64,000 nt of DNA from Macquaria australasica (lineage: Eukaryota > Chordata > Actinopteri > Centrarchiformes > Percichthyidae): contig SEMN01000018.1 of assembly GCA_005408345.1 (NCBI GenBank), positions 597,501 through 661,500 on the forward strand. The letters are read 5' to 3'. Below are positions 24,301 to 37,552 of the stretch, piece after piece. The stretch's first letter is position 1, and each line of letters starts with the position of its first letter. A program made the translations under genes and the position numbers. The notes under the pieces were generated by a model. The model did not search any database and had not been told where the DNA came from. It saw only the letters and a program-made list of their open reading frames with translations.

Positions 24301-26055
24301 ACAACTCATGTTCGCATAGGAGAGAGATAGTCCCATCCATCTAAAGTTTTATATTTAACACGAGTGTTTCATTGCATAGTTTCTTTATTGTGTGCAGGGT
24401 GTGCATGACTCTCTATTTCTCTCTCTCTCTCTCTCACTCACTCACTCACTCACTCATTCACACACACGCAAACACGAGAGAGAGAGGGGGAAAGCTCTGT
24501 TAATTAGTTAGCAGATAACTGTGAATCATGTCTGAAAAGTATATGTATCCACTAGCCACATGCTGGCGGTGGATTCCAAAAATGTGTTTTGCAATGCACG
24601 TTGGTTGTTGGTGAATGTAAATATACAGAAACCACCAGATGATAGGTGGTTTTGTGTGGAAAAGCCCTGAGACAGTAGACTAGTTTACCAGCCACACTGA
24701 AGTTTCACTTCACATTTAGATGGTGGCAGGTATCCATTTCCCAACCTTATTGTTACGGTCCCATCACACCAGACACTCAAGCAGACAAGGACCCAACCTT
24801 GTTAGTTTTTCCCAAGTGACTGCCATCTGTTGTTGAACTTATGTCATTTTGTAGGAACCAGTAGGAGCCCCAAAACAAGGTCATGGAGCATGCTCATATT
24901 TAGCTGCTCTGTTCCATAAAAAAAGTTGGTTTTGACTGAAATATGAATCTGGGATCATTACCACTTCTTTCACAACATTTTTTTAGTTAAATTAAGGACT
25001 GATGCTCAAAGTTTTAGAAAACAGTTCTTAAAGGTTGTATATATGTATGAGTAAAACACAAACAAAAAGAGCACACTGTGGCTGTTGGGTAACAAATAAA
25101 ACTTGGATTTCATTGAACAATGAGAAAACAAAAATTTTAACTTGGACCTGGGTCATTTTAAACCAACTTACCTATATATTTGAAGATATGGTTGTCTGTC
25201 TTGCTCCTCAGGACCCAGAACTCTGCTGGATGTATGTTCTTGTATCCTTAATGATATTATGTAATTTTAATTTTTAACTGCTGTCACTTGATAGCAACAC
25301 AACTAAATACAAGAAAGAAGGAAAGATAAAAATAGAACAAGTTAGCACGCCAGTTGATGACACATCCAGTTGTGACTTGACCAGTAAGAACAACTGGGAA
25401 GCCTCAGGACTTATTTTGAGAATGACGCATCACATTTGAGCTGTGCTGTAGTCTGCAAAGCCAGTTAAAACAGCTGGGAAGGCTTGTTGGTGGTGACGTC
25501 TTTATATTCTGTTATATTTCTAAAAGATAGTAGATGGGAATAAATGTATGCAGTTCAGCCTCTTCTGACCCTAATTAGCCTTTCTTGCTGGATGAAATAT
25601 TGCTTGTAATTGAATGGCTTTTTCTTTCTTCTTTACAGTCATACGACAATGGGTTTGGCCAGGGAGCTGGGCGAGAGTCACATGGTGAGTATGATCATCC
25701 TGTAATGGTTTAAACTTAGTCACAGAAATCAGAAATGTGAGCTTGAAAGCTGAATGCACATCAGGGGGGATGGTCTGGTAGGTCAGAGAAGAAGAGTAAA
25801 AATGTACACACTTTGCAGCCCAGACTTAAAAATCAGTTTTCTGATTATCATTTTGATTTTCAAGCCAAAAGGTTCATATCAGATCAAAGCGTTTGTGGCT
25901 GCGTTGGCGGTGCAGTGGTAGAGGGCATGAAAGTGGCTGATGGGAGTAACTGGTTTAAAGGATTAGCCATTAAAATCCGTCTCTGTAGATACATTGTCCT
26001 CATTAATCCCTCTCCCGCTCAAATTAAACCTTATTATTCTGACACAAAAGCCTTC

Positions 26056-26087
<32 letters not shown>

Positions 26088-29000
26088 CTTCATACCACTA
26101 CTTGGAAGATATCCATAGTCACCTTTTTGACATGGATGTAGCATTTCCTGTTAACTTTGCGACAGACTGTGAATGCATAAAATAAATCTGCCTGAAGGGG
26201 CAGGTCCTAGTGCATCTGGGTAATTTCCCTCCTTGCGATAAATTCAACTTCTATGATTACAGGCTTCATTGAGACTCAGATCTTTTCTGCAAGCCAGCCA
26301 ACTCTCTGTCTGAGGGCTGATTACACATCAGTAGAGATGTACAGAAGATGCCCATTACCCATCCACGCTTGTAGTGTGTGTTTGTTCAGCACCAAGACCT
26401 CCCACACCGTGTGCTTTAAATGTGCATAGACTCTTGCACTGTTTTTGGTAGTTAACTGTGTTTGAGCCACTGTGTGAAACATGTTGTTACAGAAACTATG
26501 TTTCAGGGTAAGAAATTAGTTTTCTCTATGTTTATGTATTCAATGTGGTTGGCTTTTATCTCACTGCTTCCGTATATTTCCAGCATTTTCTTTGTCTTTA
26601 GGCTATATACTCTTGTTTTCTGAAGACAGAGTGCTTCTTTTTCCATTAAATGCGCTTGAAAAATTTCCAAGTGTTGGTTTCCGTGAATAATGTACGGTGG
26701 CCCATGAGGAAAAATAGTTACGTTCAGGTGCGAGTATGTCATCATAGAAAAGGGTGCCAAAAAGCAGGTTTTATTCCATTCTTTTTTCTTCCTTTTTTTT
26801 CTTCAATTTTGTTATAAAGCATATGACTGTCCCAAACCTACTGTTAGAGGAAGTGGTTTTGGATTCCCCACAGTTGATTCAGATTTATATTTATCCCTTC
26901 TGATCTTCCTGCGCCTCCAGCAGATAGTGAGCTAGACTTGGTTGACTGGAGGCGAGTGTGACACCTCGGCAGATTTACACCCTTGACCCACGCACTTCAC
27001 CCCACCTTGTCTTTGTTTCTCTCCCTCACACACGAACACAGATAAGCAGCCAGGGCTGGTGGTAATGTTTCGGGATGGGTTAAAGGCACGTTGATAATGA
27101 AAGCAGCTGACATTTGGGTTGTAGAAGGGGATGGATAGCTGCTGCATGTGGCTGTACTGATAACAGCCTGTCATCAATCAGTGAGCATGTGCATGTCTGT
27201 ATGACTCCAGCTGTAAAGACACTCTGCATTTAGTACTTAAAATTCTGGTGAAACAACTCCCACTCAAATGTCAAAAGGACTGCCTAAAGCCTCTTTCTTC
27301 CACCCAAAAGTCTTCAATTATTGTGCAAAAAAGTATTTAAAAAAAGCAGCCATTTTCCTCACAGGCACACACTTATTTATATTCATACGAAACATAAGGT
27401 TGCTCAACGTTGTGATAACTTCCAAGAAAAGGTGGAAAGTGAGAGTAGCAGCATGCTATCAAATATTTGGCAGTAAAAGGGCCCACACGCAGACACACCC
27501 TCTGTTTTTACTGCAGTGCCCTGTAATCAGCTAGTTGTCTGTCATCAAAACATGTCAGGGTGAACCACTGGAACCGCTTTTCAATTTTAATACATTGTCA
27601 GAGATCAGTAGTCTCATTTAATGGGATTCATTTGTGGTATGAATTGTCCATATCCTCTGTATGTGTGTGTGTGTGTCCGTCCAGGTGGCTGGACGTACTG
27701 CGCCATAGCCTCTCTGTGTCTGATGGGTCGACTGGAGGAAGCGCTGAGTCAGCGGGAGTTGGACAGGATCCGGCGCTGGTGCATCATGAGGCAACAGACC
27801 GGCTTCCACGGGCGCCCCAACAAACCTGTAGACACTTGCTACTCCTTTTGGGTGGGAGCTACACTAGAGGTACAGACTGGTGTAATAGACATGTACTCAC
27901 ATACACACTGCTGCATGCATTAACATGTTTAGTGCATTTAAGTACGGTAATTTACCTCTGATTTTCTAATGGGAGAAGAGATCTTAGAGAAGTTTTGAAA
28001 AGTGCACCGGCATGCACTAAATAACATGGAGCATTTTTTAAAATAGCACTGCATATACTCGCACTGTCTGAACAACTGGGCTAATCCCTCACACCCACAT
28101 ACACACAACCCCAAAAAACCTGTGAGCAAACCTTTCAGCATGTGGGTCATAACTATGCCAGAGGTACATGCATGCACACACATGATCCTGAAAACTGCGA
28201 AGTGTGAGCTAAACTGTAAACGGCTATGAGTAAGCCATGGATACACACACACACACGCACACACACACACGCACACGCACGCACACACACGCACACAAGC
28301 AAACACAATGCAGGAAAACTGAATTTCTGGGTCAAAACTGTGCCAGAGGGACAAATGTGCACACTCAAACAAAATATTTGTATATGGCAAAAGTGCAGTA
28401 TGGCAAACACTAAGGCTTGATGTTTTCTTCACTAGCATCTGTATAGATGGAGAATATCAAGTGTCTGATCATTGATCATCTGATCATTTTAAACTGTAAA
28501 AACAACCGTTAACAAAACTCATTTATATTAAGTATTTAGGTTTTATGTTTGCTAACTAATGTCATGGTAAAACTTGTCCCTCGTTCCCCTCCTTTTTTTC
28601 TCTCGCACTCTTCCCCCACCCTCTCTCCTGTCCCAGCTGTTAGATGTGTTCCAGTATACGAACTTTGACAAGAACAGGCGCTTCATCCTGTCCACGCAGG
28701 ATCGGTTGGTGGGGGGATTCGCCAAGTGGCCGGACAGCCATCCAGGTAAATGATTTGACTTGCAGAGGTGTCTATTACAGGAACGTCTCGCAGTAGACGC
28801 TCAGTCATCAGATGGAATGCAAATAAAAAGACACTACCGGAAAGCCAGTTACAGAATACTGCCATGGTTGTTCATATTGGTCTTGTGTCAGTTTTGCTGT
28901 TTTTGGTATCTGTAGGGGGATTTCGGTCCTTATACCTGCTACCTTATACTGCTGTAAAGGCCACAGGAGTGGAGTGGAGTGCGGTTGGATGGCGTGTTTA

Positions 29001-31167
29001 ATGTTCATGTGGTGGAAACAAACAGAACCTAAATAGACCATGTAGAGGCTGTTTATTTTTCAGTAGCTTCAAAGATCTCGCATCAAGGACAAAAAGATGG
29101 TGGAACTAAGCAGTTTCAATTTATTTTTCTTTTCTCTTTCTCTCTTTCGGCTGAACAGTTTCCACCCTGCCCTCCACAGGTGCAGAGAGGTCAGGGTGGA
29201 GTTGTGGTTGGCAGTTTTACTTGGGATCAATGGAAAAGCTCTTGTAACCCTAAACTTCAATTGTGTGTATGTGTGTGTGTTCCTGCTCCTCGCCCTTGTA
29301 ATGTGTAATTGATGAGGCGATTGTTCATAGGTAGCTCCAGGACACAGGAGATCGAGCTCCTCACGTTACAGGAACAAGGCATTGAAGATGGGCTGCAAGA
29401 AACAATGTGGCTAAACAGACGCTGTATTCACAAAGCCTCGTAAATATTACTGGACAAAAGAGAGTTTCAGGAAATCCATTGCAGTATGGGTACAGATAGC
29501 ATTGGACTTGCTTGTACTTGAACAAAAGAAGGTGCTGTGTGTTTGTCAAGCAGATCTGGACCAAATACTTTTGAACATTTGACACAACCTTTTTCTGTCC
29601 ACAGTTGCTCTTTAAGAAGGAGCTCAGGTCATCAGCATCGGTTTTCATGTTAGGAGCAGTTGGTATTACGTAGAGACAGGATGGTTACAGTTTCTTCCCA
29701 AATTGATTGAACTGAGTCTCAATAAAAGCGTCTGTTGTCATGAACCCAAAAAACAGATCCTCAGCTTTTTTCATTGCCTGACTTCATGGCTATGAAAATG
29801 CTCTTATAAAAGACTAATGTATTAATTAGTTTGAAAGGTTTCTATGGTGAAAATCCCTTCTCAGATTGATTAACAACTGATGCCACATGCACAACTTGCT
29901 CCTCTATTTTGGCAGACTGTTTTCCCTGCATGCTGAACAGCACAGCGGAGACTGAATTGGACGGAACGGCCAAAACAACATGAAGGAAAGCCTAGTCCTT
30001 GCTGTATCCGGATGTCTCTGCCTTTATAACCCCAACAGCAGACTGTTATCGGGACCAAAATACATAGCTTGGTTCACACGATTAGTGAAATGGTCCAACA
30101 ATGTGATGTGACGTGATCATGAGCGGCAAAGCCCACCCGATAATGATACATGTTGGAGGGAATGCTTTAAAGCAGCCATAATCAATATTCAGCCCCTTAC
30201 TGTTTATCTTACACCCCCTCAATTGGAATGATTACCTCTGATAATCCAACAAGTTCTGCATGTGGCTTAAGATATATTATTCTAATCAATATTATTATAA
30301 TATTATTGTTAATGACTTTCAGTGGAATGCTATCATTGTCTTACCTTGTTACTGTTCTGCAAATGTATGTTGTCCAAATTATTTATTCTAAACTAGTTGT
30401 AATCCAAAACATAAATTGCCATAAATCACATTTTGTGATATGAATCTAAATCCTTATTAGTCAAATCTATAATCTATCAAATCTACCTCAAACTATGGAC
30501 TAATTCCAGACATGGTTTCTGTACAACCTTGAGTCCCTATGAATCCTGATTGATGCAGCTAATGGTGCTTTGATTGATTCTGATGTCTGTGTCCAAAGAT
30601 AAATCATTCCATTATAATTCAATTACTTCTCCATTTACTGGCCTGTGCAGCTTTTTCTCTGGTCCCAGGGGAGGGAAAGGGCCACGGGGCCAACCTATGT
30701 GCATTATTTATATCTTCCCTAAAGGAGCACTACAACAAAAACAATGCTTCTGCATAATGGTGTTTTTTAAAGTGAAATTAGGTTATTGTTTTATTGATTC
30801 AGTAATGGAGAGTGAGGTGACAAACACTATCACCGTCTTATCTCTGATCAGGTCTACTGACCTGTCACATGCAGGTGCTCCTGCTGTGACACATGTAACC
30901 ATCACTGACCTAGTTTCCCCTCCTTTCTCTAACTCTTTCGTTCCTCTGTGCTCCCCATTTCTTCCCCTCTACCCCCTTCTCTCCATTTCCTGTCCACCAG
31001 ACCCTCTCCATGCCTACTTAGGGCTGTGTGGTCTGTCTCTGATCGGAGAGCCCAGTCTGAGGAAGGTCCACCCAGCTCTTAACATCACCCAGAGAGCCTT
31101 TCAGCACCTCCAGCAGCTGCAGCAGACGTGGAAGGACAGCACCGGCAGCTGCAGCAGACAGCACTGA
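19842..31167 (+). CDS. pggt1b: Protein geranylgeranyltransferase type-1 subunit beta, 9 exons
   Basis: Exons: 19842-19969, 20503-20621, 22562-22626, 23183-23334, 23684-23816, 25639-25684, 27685-27869, 28637-28745, 31001-31167; 1,104 bp, 367 aa, all GT-AG. The product is the catalytic beta subunit of GGTase-I, which with the FNTA alpha subunit attaches geranylgeranyl to the CaaX cysteine of Rho/Rac/Rap1 GTPases and G-gamma subunits in the cytosol. Prenyltransferase repeats form the alpha-alpha barrel (GLDVLDALDV near 53-62, HPYDSGHVAMTYTGL in exon 4, SCDNG-like YDNGFGQGAGRESHGGWTYC across exons 6-7). Zinc ligands are Asp264 and Cys266 (KPVDTCYSFWVGATL) and His316 (DPLHAYLGLCGLS), the human residues shifted by five. 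The start MAEEESQFEEF has A at -3 and G at +4. The C-terminus (SCSRQH) is shorter than and unlike the human tail, which is normal divergence. Complete, with no frameshift. Confidence 0.97.
21287..21315. repeat. (GT)n microsatellite
   Basis: Uninterrupted GT run in PGGT1B intron 2, 30 bp upstream of the MITE target site. Confidence 0.95.
21354..21499. mobile_element. 146-bp hAT-type MITE with intact 8-bp target duplication
   Basis: The left end CAGGGTGGGAAATTA and right end TAATTTCCCATCCTG are inverted repeats with one mismatch in 15. The element is flanked on both sides by the same 8-mer GAGGGAGG (21,346-21,353 and 21,500-21,507), the duplication length typical of hAT. The interior repeats CCAGCCAC and its complement. 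No coding capacity. Confidence 0.8.
23817..25638. other. PGGT1B intron 5
   Basis: 1.8-kb intron with a CT tract running into CACT tetranucleotides at about 24,417-24,455. No exon or RNA gene seen. Confidence 0.75.
25685..27684. other. PGGT1B intron 6
   Basis: 2.0-kb intron with a CA run at 26,061-26,088. A short tRNA-A-box-like stretch near 25,900-25,925 has no matching B-box. Otherwise nothing recognised. Confidence 0.75.
26061..26088. repeat. (CA)n microsatellite
   Basis: Uninterrupted CA run in PGGT1B intron 6. Confidence 0.95.
28242..28297. repeat. (CA)n microsatellite with CG interruptions
   Basis: CA tract broken by several GCAC units in PGGT1B intron 7. Confidence 0.95.
28746..31000. 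other. PGGT1B intron 8
   Basis: 2.3-kb final intron ending in a strong polypyrimidine tract (about 30,950-30,998) before the last exon. No extra exon or element recognised. Confidence 0.75.
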
Positions 31168-31469
31168 CAGCAGGATGATCCACAGCCATGTCTCTGAACA
31201 GGTTCAGTAATCAGGAGCATCTAACGGTAGTCAGTCAAAGGCAACTGGACTTTAGCTGTGTATCTTGAAGACGTTTGGCCGCTGATCTGAGACGCCTCCT
31301 CATTTCAGGAAGCACGAAGGTTTTTTAAGACTCCAGTTACACATTAGTAACTTTGTGGAGCTCATTTTAAGTCCATCTAAAGCGACTTTTCTGTTAAGCA
31401 ATATGCGCCACAATTTTTTTGCTGCCTTTTTATTAGTAGTAAGTAACAATGTGCATTGTGGTTTGTGGG

Positions 31470-31475
31470 AATAAA
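31470..31475 (+). terminator. Proximal PGGT1B poly(A) signal
   Basis: AATAAA about 300 bp after the stop codon. The downstream sequence is not strongly GT-rich. Confidence 0.5.
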
Positions 31476-34400
31476 ATGATGTGCCAGAAAGTCAAATTTG
31501 AGTCACTGGAGACTTGAAGGAAAATCCAGATGCCTCAATTTTGCAAACTTTTTAGATAATGATAATGATGTTTGGAAGCTTCCTGCTCCTCCTCATCATC
31601 ATAGTCAACAACACAATCTGCTGTAAACCTTCCTAGCCAAGGATGAACACTACTGACTCACTTCACATGATGGGCATAAACATCCTCAAAGTAAACATTA
31701 TTCACAATCTGAGAGGGGCCCCCGAGGAGGGCTTAGGGACATCTAAATTGTGTCTTGAAATGGAAATGGTGGCTTCAGTAACTTACGGTTTTTGAGTGGG
31801 CTGGTCTTAATTTTCTGTGAATCAACTAGCTACGTGTTTGCTATAGCTGGATAATGTCCTTTTATATATTAAGAATATATAACAAATAAGTTCCTCATTG
31901 TTGTTTACAAACCAGTAGGTGCCCAGTGGTCATTTTGGGGGCAAATTCATATGTTTCCTTTAGATAAACATTCTCAGACTAAAAACACTCCCAAGGCACG
32001 ATCCTGCCTACACAGTAATTTTTGCCTCTCTGCCCTCCTAACATCTCCATCCTTATGTTGCTCTTGAACCTCTTCAAAGCCTCGAGCTCTCCAGTCCCAA
32101 AGGTGATACCAGCCTGGCAGGTAAACTCTCCCGTGTCTCTCACTGGAGGCTTTGTTCAGTGAAATTCATGGAAAGTCAGCTAAGAGCCAACAACCACCCT
32201 AAGGGGCAAATCTATGACTTTAAAAAAATAAATCAAAAACTCCTAGAAAGAAGATTAAAAAAAATGAGTTTAGCTACCGGCCTTATCACTCCAGATCACA
32301 GAAAATGTAATTTATTTTTCACATTTTTCCAGAGGCTAACAGAAAAATGGATTGGGCCTCTTAAGGGAATTTGGTAAGAAGGGGGAAATCGCTTCTTTCC
32401 TGCGAGGTAGGTAGTAGTTGTCAATTATTTGCAGCAGATCCAATCCTGACATCCCCTGACTCCTGAACCATGAACTGATCTGAGCTACCTTACTTCACCA
32501 GCTTTCTTACTCCCTGCAAGGCACTACCCAGCCTGAAATCAATAGGAGAAACATGAGACAGTGGCTTCATAACTTGGGGAAATTTATTCTTTTGAACAGC
32601 ACTGGGAATTGACTTATTTTCAGAACGGAGAGGATACAGGGCAAAAACAAAGAACAATGCACATGAACAGAATGTCCCACTGAGAGTCAGGTTACAGAAA
32701 CAACTGTTATCCAGCGTGCTGGTCAATTTGAGTCCTAAAAGCCTTGACCAAGGTTTGTAATCCTATCATCTACCCCTGGACTCTCCATCACTGAAGCACG
32801 ACCCATTGTCTGCACAGATTCTCATACACGCCTTCTTGCCCTTGAGCTGATGTACAAATTAGAAATTTATAGTTTTAAATCTTAAAAAGATCCTAACATG
32901 GTGATACACCGGCACTGAAATACTGGGTTGAGCTCAACCTGTTCCTCTTGCCTTCTTATCACATCAATGCTCTGATTCCCAGCAAGCAACATTTCCAGCT
33001 TCACAGGTTCCTCTAGCCCACTGCTGAAGCCACACCCTCTTATTATAAGACCGCTGTCACAGCAAACACCTGCTCCCTGAGATGACAAGTGAGGAGGAGA
33101 CGATACCGCAGCAGGTCACAAATACAGTAGCCTGTCCGCAACATGTTACCTGCGGGAGACTACTGTGTTTAGCACAAGTTTTGACTGGATATAATAATAT
33201 CTCTGTGGTTTTCCTCCCACCATCTAAAATGAAGCTGTACCTGGCCCTCGTCTCCCTTCCCACCAAGTTGCCCTCGTTTTCAGACTTAGGAAGCAGAGCA
33301 GACGGCGAAAGGAGAGAGGAGGGGAGGAGAGGTGAATAAATAAATAATTTGAGCCATCTATTATTAAAAGTGAACTGTCAGAGGCTGGAATCTCCTCTCT
33401 GAACCCTGACCAAACCCCCAGTGTTATGTTGCCTTGTTTTGGTGCAAAAGAAATATTGCTTTTCAGCCAACTGCACTTGTATTGTTTGTTATTTGTTACT
33501 GTTTTGCCTAAGACAGTAGGCTTTGCTACAGTTGCTCTTGCTGATCTTGCTGACTTCTCTTCTGCCATTTTTTTTTTGTTACCACAAAATATTTTTTATA
33601 TTTTCACTTTTGGTTAAGTTCAGATATGACTTTCATTGACGCTGCTGAGCCTCAGACACACAAATAATGTGATAATACAAGCTCAACGAGATTAGCTTTT
33701 TAATTATCTATCATATAATATTCTGGTATCAATCCTTGTTGTTATTTAGTTATGAAATGTCCTAAAAGATAGCAGCCATGTCTCCCATGCACCTTCTGAA
33801 GTGACTTTTACTACTTATACAACCTCCTTCAGCTGGGATCTGTCCTTAGCGTACATAAGCCAAGTCACAAAGCAAGACTACGCACTCAAACTTGATTCTG
33901 AAATGTGCCTCACGTAGTGTTGTTGTGGGTCACTGCTCTCTACATGTACAGCATGCTTACATTGGGCTTAGCATGGCTGTTTCTATCAAGAAAGGCACCA
34001 AATATAAGTGTTCTCTTGAGGGGATGGAGGAAAGGTGTACCCTAAATCCTTGTAAACATTCAGGAAGTGGCACACCTACTGTGTAAACAATTTTTCCTCC
34101 TCCCATCTTTGCAGAGGTCACTTATCCAATCAGACATGAGCTGAGTGGTGGAAGTCGTTTTACCAGAACCTCTGTCCCTTCCTGTCTGATCGATAATGTA
34201 TTTCCAGACGGAGGGAAGAATTCATAAATGCTTACTCGACTTTAAAAAAAGGATGAAAGATTGGATGGCTGGATCTGCCACTTACTGCAGACGAAGGCTG
34301 CATCTCGGCAGTTGTCACATTGCGCCTCCTTTTTGCTACATCACGCTGAAGTCGCTGCTCTCAGTCCCACAGCATGAAAAGAGGGGACCGTGGCTTTGCT

Positions 34401-34793
34401 CTTGTAAGACGGCCGTGTTTGGACGGTCCAGAAATGTGAAAGGATTGTAAAAGGATTTTGAGATGCGGCCAAAATGCCACACATGGTAAATCGTGAACCC
34501 TTGCTCTGTCGTCAACTAATATACATAATGTAATAATAAATAATGTAATGGAATATATTTTTTCTATGCTTTGTAGGGATATTGAGTGTAGATAAATATG
34601 TAAATGTCTATAAATGTGACTTCTATTGTGCAAGTGCTCAAGATGAAAAAATGTTTACAGCTACATCAGTGAGATGGTTAGAGGAACTGGATATGCAAAT
34701 GTTGATACGTGATGTATTATATCGTACTTCAGCTTTGAATATGAGGACAGTAATGTTGATTCTAGCTTGGTGGTGCATACTGTATTTATGGTG

Positions 34794-34799
34794 AATAAA
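34794..34799 (+). terminator. Distal poly(A) signal, probably PGGT1B
   Basis: AATAAA followed 25-50 bp later by GTTCTCGTGTGGCTTTTTTG and GTGTGTGAG, a textbook GT-rich downstream element. This makes it the best-formed poly(A) site between PGGT1B and TRIM36. Confidence 0.5.
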
Positions 34800-37345
34800 A
34801 ACACGTACTAACTTTTACAATTGTTCTCGTGTGGCTTTTTTGTGTGTGAGATCTCAGGGTTGCTGTTGGTATCGAGGCAGCGTCAAAGGCGGTGGGGTCA
34901 TTAAACTCGAAGGCGTTTTATCCCCTCGGAAGCATGAATGTGCTCAGAAGATTTTATGGCAAGAATTCAATTATTAGTGACATCTTGTGCAACAAAAGTT
35001 GACATTTTGTCCTGAAGGGCGTGCTAAGAGTGGGTTGGTACAAAGCAAACTATCCATTAGCTTATTTTAATGAATCTCATTTTAAATGGACCATGTGTCC
35101 TGGTGGTGGTCCTAGGGGGAAAGGCCACTGAGTCACCAAAAACAAAAATCTATCACCTTTTTTAGGTAAATAAAATAACAAATGCGACCAAAAATCCTCA
35201 TGCTACATGTAGGTAATCAACCTCAGGGGACCATCATAAAGTGTCATAGCTATTTGGCCAGTAGTTATCGAGTTTTCTTGCTCTGTACAGTAGTGTTGGG
35301 CCCAGTTGCACTTGGATAACAGCAAAAATATGACAATCAGATAACATCTCAGTTTGCTTTCAAATAAACAAGTTCACATTTAGCATTCAAACTTGACAGT
35401 GACGCTGGCGAAACGAAAAGAATAAAGAATAAAATAACCTCATTACTCGGCTGACCCAATGTTAGAATAACTCTTAATTTTCTGATTGAAAGCAGAACTT
35501 AAATCAGAGGCAGACATTGTTACCACTATTAGTCAGAGATGATATATTACATCCATCATCCACCAACATGTCTGTCCTGGCTCAAACACGGCAAGTGTGC
35601 ATCATGTCCCCATTTCTTTCAGGCTTAGGTGTGGTTTTTCTTTCATGTTTTTCTTTCTTTTCTTTAGGAAAATGAAAAAAGGCAATCACTCATTTGGGTG
35701 TTGTATGATTACCTCCAACAGCTGAGTTTCTGTATAAAAGAGCAAGTCCTTATTTCCTTTCACAGCAGACTGTGTGTGGCTGGATGACTCAGAACTGTTG
35801 CTGCTCTATTTTTAACATCAAAGATGACAACTGGTCAGCATTTCTTCTAATTTGCCTCAGTTGCCTTTCATTTTTCTGCAACGTGGATGAGTTGTGCTTT
35901 AAAGTAACAGTCTGATGGTAATTTTTTTCCTGTTCTTTGCTAGGTCAGTGACTAAGGCATAGTTAAAGGTCTTGGGGGAAGGGGAGTTTCACTGGATACA
36001 GGGCACACGAGCAAACACATACATATAGAGTCCCACCTGGGAGCCGCATAGCACACTCAGACTTCACTGTTGGCACTGATAAGGTAATTCAATCAAGATG
36101 AATGTGGCCCAGTTGCACTTAGATATCCAATCTGGATGTAGAGAGTTATACATATTTAAACGGCACTTGATCACACAGTTTATGATTTTTCAAGTTTAGA
36201 AAGCAATAAAGAAAAGAGGAAAAATAAGGTTTGAAATGTATTTTCTTCCCCTGTCAATACAGCCCAGCCCAGATTAAAATTGTCTGGAGACGCTCCCATG
36301 ACAGCCAGCTGCAGCTGTAGTTTGGGTGTGGTTGTGGTCCCCTGTGCGACAGACAACTCACACCTGTGTGGCACCAGACTTCTCTATGAGACATGTAACC
36401 CTATATTGCCACCAAGTAGGAGAGGCTGAGAGGAAGAAAACTCAAGTTAAAACCTGGCTTGCTAAACTTAGATGACTCACATTTTCTGCCATCCATTGCA
36501 GAAAAAACAGACGCTAAGATCACCGTCAAGTGCACATGCAAACCCAGTCGACAGAGGACTTGTTTCCATACTCTGTTGTTTTGATGTTTCTTGAATGGAG
36601 CTGTTGCTACCACACAACTACACAAATCCACTGTGTTTTCAGCTTTGCATCATGTGGTAGAAATGACTAATTTTTAATGATCCACAGGCCCCTGCAGGAC
36701 TTAGTGTATATGTGCTTATGCAACAGCTACTTTCTCTGTAGTTATTTAACTTGAATCAATTCTACTTAGTAAAACACACTAATCAATGCATCCCATTGAT
36801 TATTCAGTCAAGCGGAGTGCACTGTGGCTCCGTTACGTGGCTTTTTATGGGGCAGTCAAGTGTCATCTCCACAGATATTACACACTGGCCTCATCTTTGC
36901 CCCAAGAGTCTACTGAAATGGTCAGGAAAGGCTGGAAGAAGCCACTGCAGATGCTGCTCTTAACCAACGAGACAAATTGGTACATGAGGCCCCCTTTATA
37001 CAGGGTTTATATGTTGTAACTATTCCCTTTATAAATGGTTGATAATTCATTTACTAAAGCTTATAGATAAATTACAAGCTGTTGATAAGGTTTCGGGTTG
37101 TGGAAAATCCAGCACGCCACTTGCTTTATCTTTTTAGTTCTTTAATTCAGCAAGAAGGAAACCTTCTGGAAAAGGGTTGCAGAGAATCTGGATCAAGATC
37201 TATTTATAACAATTTATTAACATCTAAAGACTTGATGGATTGTTGTAAAAATCCTTTATTATTGATTTATTAACATTTATAATTGGGAATGACTTTCTCA
37301 CTTGCTATGCCATAAGGAAAAATAGGTAACACGTGACCCTTTATC

Positions 37346-37552
37346 GATGACCGTGAAATTTGGTACATATGTTCATGGTTCCCAGATAATGAATCCTAAT
37401 GACCTTTGTGTGATCCCTTGGCTTTTCCTCTCGTGCCACTGGGACGATCACGTTTGGTCTGGGAGTGTAATTTCTCTGGATTCCCATGAAATTTGGTGCA
37501 GACATTCATGTTCCCCTCAGGCTGAATTGTAACTTCAGTAATCCCTTAATTT
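37346..37552. repeat. Two diverged units of the ATTTGGTACA-type dispersed repeat
   Basis: The motifs GAAATTTGGTACATATGTTC and GAAATTTGGTGCAGACATTC recur about 140 bp apart, each followed by a similar AATCCTAATGACC / TGAATTGTAACTTC stretch. It is the same family as 41,156-41,520. Confidence 0.55.

Larger units (their letters stand above)
31168..34799 (+). other. pggt1b: Probable long PGGT1B 3'UTR
   Basis: No gene is recognisable between the PGGT1B stop and the AATAAA at 34,794. A usable proximal signal lies at 31,470, so the long form is an inferred alternative. Short open frames on both strands here show no domains. Confidence 0.4.

Noticed and set aside
24640..24745. Possible second copy of the 21,354 hAT MITE (TACCAGCCAC ... 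ATTTCCCAACCT)
   Set aside because: Only short phrases are shared, the left end is not identifiable and there is no target duplication.
25900..25945. tRNA-like A-box in PGGT1B intron 6
   Set aside because: No B-box at the right distance and no acceptor stem can be drawn.
27938..28438. 166-codon minus-strand frame rich in Cys/Val
   Set aside because: Much of it is translation of the CA/GT microsatellite at 28,242-28,297 inside PGGT1B intron 7.
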